A DNA stretch of 10,485 bases from Balneolales bacterium (GTDB lineage: Bacteria > Bacteroidota > Rhodothermia > Balneolales > Natronogracilivirgulaceae), in NCBI GenBank assembly GCA_007135895.1, contig SLHZ01000149.1, forward strand, positions 1-10,485. The letters run 5' to 3'. Of the stretch, positions 1 to 5,895 are shown piece by piece (position 1 is the first letter of the stretch; each line of letters opens with the position of its first letter). The notes beneath the pieces were generated by a model. The model was given only the letters and a program-made list of their open reading frames with translations, searched no databases and had not been told where the DNA came from. The position numbers and the translations under genes are program-made.

Positions 1-104
1 AAGGGGATGTGGCACTGCATGTGGAAGCCGACAATCCCGCCATAAGACTGTACGAACGAATCGGATTTACCAATAAATATCTTGAACTCAGGTTCAAAAA
101 ATAA
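1..104 (+). CDS. GNAT-family N-acetyltransferase, C-terminal fragment (5' end outside window)
   Basis: Only the last 33 codons are visible (reading frame from base 3, TAA at 102-104). They translate to a typical GNAT C-terminus: a VEADNPAIRLYERIGF stretch matching the family pattern of a conserved Asn, an Ala four residues on, then LYE..GF. This segment forms the last helix and strand around acetyl-CoA in that fold. GNAT enzymes move an acetyl group from acetyl-CoA to an amine; the substrate cannot be told from this fragment. The next gene starts 3 bases after the stop, so the two are almost certainly co-transcribed and the acetyltransferase may act on the same amino-acid or peptide metabolites (inference). 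The family call is fairly safe despite the short length. Confidence 0.75.
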   Translation, partial: GDVALHVEADNPAIRLYERIGFTNKYLELRFKK

Positions 105-107
105 TCA

Positions 108-1178
108 ATGGCTTATCTAAAGCTCTATCGTGACAAACTCAGGCACAACTATCATCATCTTAAGCATCTCTTTGAAAACAGAGGAATTGAGTGGGGGGTC
201 GTAACGAAACTATTTTGCGGCAATGAAGCTCTGATACGGGAGGTTATGGAATTGGGAGCGAGGGAGATACACGATTCCCGGGTCAGCAATCTCAAGGTGA
301 TAAAAAAAATCGACCCAACGGTTCAGACTGTATATATCAAGCCGGCACCCAAGGAGCATATCGCCGAGATCGTCCGCTATGCCGATGTAAGCTTCAACAC
401 CGAGCTGTCCACCATCCGCCTGCTTTCAAAAGAAGCCGTCCGGCAAAAACGCCGCCACAAGATTATCATTATGATTGAGATGGGCGATCTGCGTGAAGGG
501 GTTATGCGTGATGACCTTATCGATTTCTATGGTGAGATCTTCAAGCTGCCCAATATTGAGATCATAGGTCTTGGAACAAACCTTAACTGCCTGCACGGTG
601 TGATGCCCAGTTCCGACAAGCTGATACAGCTTACCCTCTACAAACAAATCATTGAACTCAAATTCGAACGGAAGATCCGATGGGTCTCGGGTGGCACTAC
701 CGTCGTCCTGCCACTGCTACTGAGAGGGGATCTGCCCGACAGCGTCAACCATTTCCGTATCGGTGAAGCTCTTTATTTCGGAGTGGACCTGTTCAGCGGT
801 ACCACTATTGAAGGGATGGAGTCGTCCGTTCTTGAACTTTTCACCCAGATCATTGAAATTCATGAAAAACCCATGGTACCAAGCGGAGACCTCGCCGCCA
901 ATCCCATGGGCGAAAAAATGAAGGTTGATGAAGAACTGTACGGAAAGACATCCTACAGAGCTATTTTGGATATCGGATATCTGGATATTCAACCTGATTT
1001 CATGATGCCAAAGGACAAGGAAATCAGTATTGTTGATGCCAGTTCAGACATGCTGGTTGTGGATGTCGGCCAGAATAAAGCCGGACTGAAAGTCGGCGAC
1101 ATGATCACTTTTGAGCTAAAGTATGTCGGGGCCCTTGGGTTGATGAACTCCAGCTATATCGATAAAAAAATTGAATAG
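108..1178 (+). CDS. PLP-dependent amino-acid racemase, ornithine/alanine racemase (Orr) family
   Basis: A 356-residue, full-length relative of ornithine racemase, the fold-type III (alanine-racemase-like TIM barrel) PLP enzyme that interconverts L- and D-amino acids. The PLP lysine is expected at K34 in VVTKLFCGN near the N-terminus. Other matches to the family, from memory of clostridial Orr, are DSR at 56-58, YADVSFNTEL at 91-100, the signature MGDLREG at 125-131, SGG at 194-196, RIGE at 217-220 and ASSDMLVVDV at 311-320, which starts the C-terminal beta domain. There is no signal peptide, so it is cytoplasmic. ATG at 108 follows the GNAT stop by 3 bases with an A-rich leader and no Shine-Dalgarno. 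The true substrate (ornithine, alanine, lysine or other) is unknown. It differs from the alanine racemase at 3433 in sequence and length, so the two are unlikely to be simple duplicates. Confidence 0.87.
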   Translation: MAYLKLYRDKLRHNYHHLKHLFENRGIEWGVVTKLFCGNEALIREVMELGAREIHDSRVSNLKVIKKIDPTVQTVYIKPAPKEHIAEIVRYADVSFNTELSTIRLLSKEAVRQKRRHKIIIMIEMGDLREGVMRDDLIDFYGEIFKLPNIEIIGLGTNLNCLHGVMPSSDKLIQLTLYKQIIELKFERKIRWVSGGTTVVLPLLLRGDLPDSVNHFRIGEALYFGVDLFSGTTIEGMESSVLELFTQIIEIHEKPMVPSGDLAANPMGEKMKVDEELYGKTSYRAILDIGYLDIQPDFMMPKDKEISIVDASSDMLVVDVGQNKAGLKVGDMITFELKYVGALGLMNSSYIDKKIE

Positions 1179-1205
1179 TCGCCGGGGATTTTGAAAGCTC
1201 TTATC

Positions 1206-1245
1206 TTTCAAGTCCTGTATGACTGTTTCGAGTCCCGTATGAATG
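1206..1245 (+). repeat. Imperfect tandem duplication, 20-bp unit x2, in the spacer before the M23 gene
   Basis: Copies at 1206-1225 and 1226-1245 agree at 17 of 20 positions; both read TTTC-GAGTCC/AAGTCC-like then GTATGA. The duplication makes up about a third of the 113-base spacer between the racemase stop and the M23 start. Its second copy provides the left arm of the possible terminator hairpin. No protein can be read through it. Confidence 0.75.
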
Positions 1246-1253
1246 GGATTTTT
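1231..1253 (+). terminator. Possible rho-independent terminator after the racemase gene
   Basis: AGTCCC (1231-1236 region) can pair with GGGATT about eight bases later, giving a six-pair stem that includes one G-T pair. The loop is roughly eight bases, and a run of six T follows immediately. The stem is short, so termination would be weak. The position, 55-75 bases after the racemase stop and before the M23 ribosome-binding region, fits. Confidence 0.35.
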
Positions 1254-1279
1254 TATAAGTTTTTATCACAGCTGCAATC

Positions 1280-1284
1280 AAAGG
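1280..1284 (+). promoter_or_regulatory. Ribosome-binding site of the M23 gene
   Basis: AAAGG lies seven bases before ATG 1292. It is the clearest Shine-Dalgarno-like match in the window and selects this start. Other starts here (108, 2251, 3433, 9113) lack such a match. Confidence 0.5.
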
Positions 1285-1291
1285 TATTAAT

Positions 1292-2050
1292 ATGATGAGT
1301 GAACGAACGGGAAACGGATATAAGCCCGTATCGGACCGCTTCCATCCCGTGGTCCGGATCGGAAAAACGTACCGCGTGCTGGATCTCTCGGCCGGTTACA
1401 ACCCTTCCTCCATTTCTCTGGATCCACCCTCTATCGGTAAATGGAACGAACGCCGGTCCAACATGTATACCACGACTCTGTTCGAAGGCCGGCGGAATAT
1501 TCATATGGGACTTGATTTCTGGGTACCGGCGGGTACACCGGTGTGCAGTTTTGCCGATGGTGAAATCCTGTTTTTTCGTGATAACAGCCGGCCGGGCGAC
1601 TATGGTCCGACCATTGTGACGCGACATCGGCTTCCACGGAATCTTCCCGTTTTCGGCGGAGCAGTCCATGACAAGACTTTGCAAAAGGATCAAAAGATGG
1701 AAAATAACGCATATTCCGTAGATAATATTGCGTCACAAACCGGACAGATCCTCCCTGACATGGACGGTCCGGATTTTGCGATCTTGTATGCGCTGTTCGG
1801 ACATCTTGACCGGAAGTCGCTGGAGCGGTTCAAACCCGGTGACCCTCTCAGCGCCGGGCAGCAGATAGGGCAGGTGGGTGAAGAGCATGAAAACGGAGGA
1901 TGGGCTCCCCACCTTCACCTGCAATTTTCCATAGTGCGACCGGATAAACCCGACATGCCCGGTGTGGTATCTGATGATGCGCATCAAAAAGCACTCCGTA
2001 TTTATCCCGATCCCCAGCTGTTGCTGGGCCGGTTTTATCCAGCCGGCTGA
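1292..2050 (+). CDS. M23 (LytM-type) metallopeptidase domain protein, no signal peptide
   Basis: A 252-residue protein carrying a complete M23/LytM zinc-peptidase core. Expected zinc ligands are H71 and D75 in HMGLD and H209 in HLHL (207-210); H171 in FGHLD (169-173) and H207 are the catalytic histidines. M23 enzymes usually cut glycyl or D-Ala-containing peptide cross-links in peptidoglycan. Oddly, there is no signal peptide, TM segment or LysM domain, so it is predicted cytoplasmic. The core most resembles, from memory, the central M23 domain of large proteins that also carry an aminoglycoside-phosphotransferase-like and a class III aminotransferase domain (shared features: SVG/SAG-like lead-in, DYGPTI, LYALFGHLDRKSL). 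Here it stands alone. An insertion of about 45 residues (114-160) with low-complexity character splits the fold before FGHLD. AAAGG at 1280-1284 is a good ribosome-binding site for ATG 1292; a second ATG follows directly. Zinc-binding is well supported, the substrate is not. Confidence 0.85.
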   Translation: MMSERTGNGYKPVSDRFHPVVRIGKTYRVLDLSAGYNPSSISLDPPSIGKWNERRSNMYTTTLFEGRRNIHMGLDFWVPAGTPVCSFADGEILFFRDNSRPGDYGPTIVTRHRLPRNLPVFGGAVHDKTLQKDQKMENNAYSVDNIASQTGQILPDMDGPDFAILYALFGHLDRKSLERFKPGDPLSAGQQIGQVGEEHENGGWAPHLHLQFSIVRPDKPDMPGVVSDDAHQKALRIYPDPQLLLGRFYPAG

Positions 2051-2072
2051 TGGAAGAAAACCTTGCCGACGG

Positions 2073-2250
2073 CCAACCAGACAATCCAACCAGACAATCC
2101 GACCAGATAATCCAAACTGACAGCCCGAACTGACAGCCCAACCAGACAATCCAACCAGACAATCCGAACTGACAGCCCGAACTGACAATCCGACCAGATA
2201 ATCCGAACTGACAGCCCGAACTGACAATCCGACCAGATAATCCGAATTGA
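2073..2250 (+). repeat. 13-bp tandem repeat array, 13 full copies plus a 9-bp partial copy
   Basis: From 2073 the sequence falls into 13 consecutive 13-base units, then a partial CCGAATTGA ending at 2250; the next base starts ATG 2251. Two unit types alternate irregularly: CCRACCAGAYAAT (units 1-3, 6, 7, 10, 13) and CCRAACTGACARY (units 4, 5, 8, 9, 11, 12). Units 8-10 are repeated exactly as units 11-13 (39-bp higher-order copy), and the units 1-2 pair recurs as units 6-7, so the array grew in steps. It fills nearly all of the spacer between the M23 stop and the M20 start. There are no spacers between units, so it is not a CRISPR. The + strand is closed by stops; the - strand stays open in all frames only because of the composition. 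Confidence 0.95.
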
Positions 2251-3402
2251 ATGAACGCCAAAAGTATCCGTCATACCCTGCACACTCTTGCCGAAACGGC
2301 CGGCCATGAAAAGGAAACAGCCGCATTTGTTGAGCGTGTCCTGGAAGAGTCCGGCCTGGAGAACAGAATCTCCGGAGTTGGAGGATATGGTTTGCTGGCA
2401 TTAGCCGATAGCGGCAAGCCGGGTCCGTTCGTCCTTTTCAGGGCCGAACTTGACGCACTTCCGATTCCCGAGACCATTAAGCTGAATCATGCTTCGCGTA
2501 CTGCAGGGGTTTCCCACAAATGCGGTCATGACGGACATATGGCGATATTGTTGCAATGGGCAAAAGGTCTCTCCGAAAAACCCCTGCTCAACGGTAAAGC
2601 AGGTCTGCTTTTTCAACCGGCCGAAGAGACCGGTGAGGGTGCCGCCCTCATGCTCAACGATGAACGCATGACGGCATTGAATCCTGACTATGTTTTCGCA
2701 CTGCATAATCTGCCGGGCTATCCACTCGGCAACATTCTGCTGCGCAGAGGAGTCTTTGCATCCGGTTCGGTCGGACTTATAGTGCGACTGAACGGGCAAA
2801 CCGCCCATGCCGCACACCCTCAAGCTGCCCGCAGTCCCGCACCCGCCGTAGCCGCCCTCATCCAGGGCTGGCAGTCTCTTCCGCCCATGGTGGTACCGTT
2901 CGATCGTGCGGCTCTGCTGACGGTTATCCATGCCCGGATAGGAGAGCGGGCTTTTGGCACTACGCCCGGATATGCCGAGGTTATGGCTACACTCAGGGCT
3001 CATGAACCGGATGACCTGGAAGGCCTTTGCCAGAGGGCCGAAGCACTCGCTCTTTCTACCGCCAAACTTTGGAATCTTGATGTGGAAATTGAGTGGACTG
3101 AAGTATTCCACCCAACCGTTAACAAGGACAAAGCCGTTGATATCGTGGAGGAGGCCGTGAAGCGCATGACGACCCGGGAAGGTTCTGCAGGTATTGCCGG
3201 TATCCGGATGATGGAAAGACCCTTTTCATGGTCGGAGGATTTTGGCCGTTTCACCGAGCGATGGCCCGGTGCCCTGATTGGTATCGGTGCCGGTGAAACC
3301 CATCCGCAGCTTCATGACCCCGGCTATGATTTTCCCGATGAACTTTTGCCCGTCGGGAAATCGCTGCTTGACCTTATTGTTGATGAACTGAAGATGCGCT
3401 GA
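2251..3402 (+). CDS. M20D-family amidohydrolase (N-acyl-amino-acid/peptide hydrolase)
   Basis: A 383-residue, full-length member of the M20D group (hippurate hydrolase, N-acyl-L-amino-acid amidohydrolase, indole-acetyl-amino-acid hydrolases). These di-metal enzymes cleave the amide bond of N-acylated amino acids or short peptides in the cytoplasm. Visible motifs are RAELDALP at 64-71 (family RADMDALP), the metal-binding HKCGHDGH at 89-96 with C91 and H93, PAEE at 123-126 with E125 as likely general base and E126 as ligand, H152 in LHNLPGYPLG, and the C-terminal GETHPQLHDPGYDFPDE (348-364) with ligand H355. The dimerisation (lid) domain is about 175-290. All catalytic positions are intact. An in-frame TGA directly before ATG 2251 fixes the start, since the N-terminal helix is needed. 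There is no Shine-Dalgarno; the 13-bp array occupies the whole leader. The substrate is unknown; the neighbouring racemases make acylated amino acids or peptides plausible. Confidence 0.9.
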   Translation: MNAKSIRHTLHTLAETAGHEKETAAFVERVLEESGLENRISGVGGYGLLALADSGKPGPFVLFRAELDALPIPETIKLNHASRTAGVSHKCGHDGHMAILLQWAKGLSEKPLLNGKAGLLFQPAEETGEGAALMLNDERMTALNPDYVFALHNLPGYPLGNILLRRGVFASGSVGLIVRLNGQTAHAAHPQAARSPAPAVAALIQGWQSLPPMVVPFDRAALLTVIHARIGERAFGTTPGYAEVMATLRAHEPDDLEGLCQRAEALALSTAKLWNLDVEIEWTEVFHPTVNKDKAVDIVEEAVKRMTTREGSAGIAGIRMMERPFSWSEDFGRFTERWPGALIGIGAGETHPQLHDPGYDFPDELLPVGKSLLDLIVDELKMR

Positions 3403-3434
3403 TAACGCGAATAAGATGCGCTGTTAACACGAAT
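3391..3434 (+). repeat. Tandem duplication, 22-bp unit x2, spanning the M20-alanine racemase junction
   Basis: Copies at 3391-3412 and 3413-3434 match at 20 of 22 positions; both begin AAGATGCGCTG and end CGAAT. The first copy holds the last three sense codons and the TGA stop of the amidohydrolase. The second ends inside the ATG (3433-3435) of the next gene. The whole 30-base spacer therefore looks like the product of one duplication. Confidence 0.85.
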
Positions 3435-4602
3435 GATTCGTATGTTTCATACCTCATACATCGAAATTAGCAAGTCTGCACTTCATGCCAACCTGAAGTT
3501 CATACGGAAACTGGCAGGCGACGAAGTGCGTTATTGCTCCGTTATAAAAGGTAATGCTTACGGACACGGGATTGAACATTTCGTACCGTTGGCGGAAGAG
3601 TGCGGGGTGCGGATGTTTGCTGTTCACAGTGCTGATGAAGCCCTAAGGGCACACATGGTCTCGGTATCCGGCTCCCATATCATGATCATGGGCATGATCG
3701 ATGACGCAGAGTTGGAATGGGCCGTGCAAAACGAAGTGTCGTTTTATGTTTTCGAATTTGAGCGCCTCAGAGCCGCTGTGGCGGCCGCCCGCAAACAGGA
3801 TCAGAAAGCGAAGATCCACCTGGAACTCGAGACCGGCATGAACCGTATCGGGTTTGACTGGCACGACAGGGAAGAGCTGGCGGAGTATGTGCTGCAAAAC
3901 AGGGACTATCTGCATATCATGGGCATCAGCACCCACTATGCAGGCGCCGAAAGCGTGGCCAACTACCTGCGTATACAGAACCAGATCGCCAGTTACAGCC
4001 GCTATCAATGGTATCTTCGAAAGAAAGGTATCCGCGCCGACATGCGCCATACCGCCTGCTCTGCCCCCCTGATCTCCTATCCGCAGACGCGTATGGACAT
4101 GATCAGGATTGGAATTGCGCAGTACGGTTACTGGCCCAGCAAGGAGACTCAGATGCAGTACCTGACCCGGAATGGAGGCAGAAAAATGACCGATATTCCA
4201 CTGCGTCAAATAATCAGCTGGAAAACACGGATCATGAGCATAAAAAAAGTAGATACCGGTGATTTCATCGGATACGGAACCGTCTACCAGGCTACGGATA
4301 CAACGATGGCTGCCACCGTGCCGATCGGTTACAGCCATGGCTTCAGCAGGAACCTCAGCAATCTGGGTAAAGTGCTGGTGCATGGCCGGCGTGTACCCGT
4401 TGTCGGTATGGTCAATATGAATATGCTTATTGTTGATGTGACGCACTGTCCGGGTGTCAAACGCGGGGATGAAGTAGTGCTTATCGGATCACAGAAAAAA
4501 AACCGCATTACAGTCTCCTCGTTTAGCGACATGACCAATAATGTGAATTACGAGACACTGGTGCGCCTGCCCCGGGAAATACCACGCTTCATTGTTGCGT
4601 AA
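3433..4602 (+). CDS. alr: Alanine racemase (divergent active site)
   Basis: A 389-residue PLP-dependent alanine racemase, which makes D-alanine for peptidoglycan from L-alanine in the cytoplasm. PLP lysine K39 lies in VIKGNAYGHG (37-46), and catalytic tyrosine Y281 lies in IGYGTVY. Other family motifs are GMNRIGF (135-141, substrate-binding R138), HTACSAP (206-212), RIGIAQYG (225-232), GYSHGFSR (299-306) and NYE (372-374). The C-terminal beta domain starts near 255. Compared with the Geobacillus enzyme (numbering from memory), the lysine that is usually carbamylated (K129) is E131. The usual GRVxMD loop reads GMVNMN (325-330), so the entrance arginine and following aspartate are lost. A roughly ten-residue longer loop lies at 236-258. 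These changes could mean altered or broader substrate use. The start is ATG 3433 or ATG 3442; neither has a Shine-Dalgarno. The only other racemase here is the Orr-like gene. Confidence 0.88.
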   Translation: MIRMFHTSYIEISKSALHANLKFIRKLAGDEVRYCSVIKGNAYGHGIEHFVPLAEECGVRMFAVHSADEALRAHMVSVSGSHIMIMGMIDDAELEWAVQNEVSFYVFEFERLRAAVAAARKQDQKAKIHLELETGMNRIGFDWHDREELAEYVLQNRDYLHIMGISTHYAGAESVANYLRIQNQIASYSRYQWYLRKKGIRADMRHTACSAPLISYPQTRMDMIRIGIAQYGYWPSKETQMQYLTRNGGRKMTDIPLRQIISWKTRIMSIKKVDTGDFIGYGTVYQATDTTMAATVPIGYSHGFSRNLSNLGKVLVHGRRVPVVGMVNMNMLIVDVTHCPGVKRGDEVVLIGSQKKNRITVSSFSDMTNNVNYETLVRLPREIPRFIVA

Positions 4603-4794
4603 CGTGCCAATATTTTTAAACGTGAAAAAAATTGCTGCAAGAACTCGAAAAGAGGAGTCATCCACTTAGCATTTTTTTACAACTGCAGGGAAACCGTATC
4701 CGGCTCCTTATTGTTGTAAGGAGACATCGACAAACCGAAGATTTGTGCGCCGGAACCTGCCGGAATCCAGGAACTGATCCTTAATGACACGCCT
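4603..4794. other. 192-base intergenic region upstream of the efflux operon
   Basis: This is the longest spacer without a large tandem array. It contains A/T-rich blocks (4611-4630 and 4669-4679), a direct repeat AACGTG at 4601-4606 and 4619-4624, a GCCGGAA doublet at 4749 and 4759, and the inverted repeat at 4704-4723. It probably carries the promoter of the adaptor-pump operon. I see neither a convincing -35/-10 pair nor a good match to the Bacteroidota TTTG / TAnnTTTG promoter. I also see no strong terminator for the alanine racemase gene. Confidence 0.5.
4704..4723. promoter_or_regulatory. Perfect 7-bp inverted repeat (candidate operator or 5'-leader hairpin)
   Basis: CTCCTTA and TAAGGAG are exact reverse complements separated by TTGTTG, 72-91 bases before the adaptor start. 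There is no T-run behind it, so it is not a rho-independent terminator. The size and location suit a repressor-binding site (RND operons are often controlled by TetR- or MarR-type repressors) or a leader hairpin hiding an AAGGAG-like sequence. No regulator gene lies in the window. Confidence 0.35.
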
Positions 4795-5895
4795 GTGAAA
4801 AGAATCCATCCCTTAGCCCGAAAAAGTGGTTTGACTCTTATTGTTCTGGCCGCTTTCTCAACACTTGTCTGGTTTCGCCTTAACGGCCTGCCGGATCATG
4901 ATAATATTGCGGCCGCCGGTGCCGGCCCGCAGTCATCTGTGCTGGAAGTACAGGGTATGGTAGTCCGGCCGGAACTCTTCAGGGAGACCATCCAGTCTAC
5001 TGGCAATGTAATGGCCGATATGGAGATATATGTACAACCCGAAGCCTCGGGGCGCATCACAGGTATCTATTTCACCGAAGACAGCGAAGTGCGGGAAGGG
5101 GATCTGCTCGTGCGCCTCAACGATGCCGAATTAAGGCAGGAGAAAAGGCGGATCTCCTACCAGATCAATCTTGCCCGGATCCGCGAACAGCGCCAAAAGG
5201 AGCTTCTGTCAAGAAATGCCATTGCCCAGGATGATTACGATGTAGCCCTCAATGAACTCCGGACCCTGGAGGCCCAACAGGACCGAGTGCAGGCTCAAAT
5301 TGACAAGATGGAGATCCGTGCTCCATTTGACGGATGGATCGGCCTTCGGGAAGTGCACCCCGGCAGCTATGTGTCTCCACAGACGGTAGTTTCCAGCCTG
5401 CAGAAACTGGAGCCGCTGAAAATTGAATTTTCGATTCCGGAACGCTACCGACCCTCCGTGCGGCAGGGCCAGAATATCCGTTTTCAGGTGGAAGGCAGTG
5501 ATGCGTGGAGAAACGGCACGGTCTATGCGGTACAGCCACGGGTGGACCGGCAGACCCGCACGATTCGCATCCGGGCACGAGCCTCCAATCCCGGATATCT
5601 GGTATTCCCGGGCTCCTTTGCCCGTGTTGAACTGGACCTGAGGGATGTCCCTGATGCCCTGCTGGTTCCATCGGAAGCACTGGTTCCTGAAATCAGCGGG
5701 TACAAAGTCTTCGTGCTTTCTGAAGGCCGTGTGGAAGAACGAGTGGTTGGCACCGGAACCCGAACCGACCGCCATGTCATGATCCGGGAAGGCCTGGTTC
5801 CGGGCGATACCGTTATCACATCGGGACTGCTTCAGATCCGCCCCGGAATGCCGGTCAACGTCCGTTTAACACAGAGGGAGGCGGCATCGCAATGA
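4795..5895 (+). CDS. RND efflux periplasmic adaptor subunit (HlyD/AcrA/MexA-type membrane fusion protein)
   Basis: A 366-residue adaptor linking an RND inner-membrane pump to an outer-membrane channel. One N-terminal hydrophobic segment (about 11-28) acts as a membrane anchor or signal; there is no lipobox cysteine, unlike AcrA. Then come the first half of the lipoyl-like domain (about 75-108), a short alpha-helical hairpin (about 109-171, LEAQQDRVQAQIDKMEIRAPFDG region) and the second lipoyl half (172-205, with the RAPFDGWIG signature at 175-183). The beta-barrel (about 207-282) and membrane-proximal domain (about 285-357) follow. The short hairpin is typical of pump-type adaptors. The start is GTG 4795: back to the in-frame TAA at 4717 there is no other ATG, GTG or TTG, and the next ATG would remove the anchor. 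The stop overlaps the pump start by ATGA. The substrate cannot be inferred. Confidence 0.92.
   Translation: MKRIHPLARKSGLTLIVLAAFSTLVWFRLNGLPDHDNIAAAGAGPQSSVLEVQGMVVRPELFRETIQSTGNVMADMEIYVQPEASGRITGIYFTEDSEVREGDLLVRLNDAELRQEKRRISYQINLARIREQRQKELLSRNAIAQDDYDVALNELRTLEAQQDRVQAQIDKMEIRAPFDGWIGLREVHPGSYVSPQTVVSSLQKLEPLKIEFSIPERYRPSVRQGQNIRFQVEGSDAWRNGTVYAVQPRVDRQTRTIRIRARASNPGYLVFPGSFARVELDLRDVPDALLVPSEALVPEISGYKVFVLSEGRVEERVVGTGTRTDRHVMIREGLVPGDTVITSGLLQIRPGMPVNVRLTQREAASQ

Noticed and set aside
1253..1693. Reverse-strand frame over the M23 gene
   Set aside because: The + strand M23 frame has all catalytic residues and a ribosome-binding site; the reverse frame has no recognisable features.
2073..2250. 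CRISPR array
   Set aside because: Units are 13 bases, directly head-to-tail, without unique spacers, and no cas genes are present.
1733..2401. Long open frames on the - strand crossing the 13-bp array, with periodic 13-residue peptides (GLSVRAV-like)
   Set aside because: The array has no stops on its reverse strand, so all three frames stay open and give the same repetitive peptide. They overlap the well-supported M23 and M20 genes and resemble no protein.
4784..4786. ATG 4784 as the adaptor start
   Set aside because: It is out of frame with the adaptor and meets TGA after four codons.
4603..4794. tRNA, small RNA or riboswitch in the efflux leader
   Set aside because: No cloverleaf, T-loop or known aptamer pattern is visible; only the short inverted repeat and A/T-rich blocks are present.
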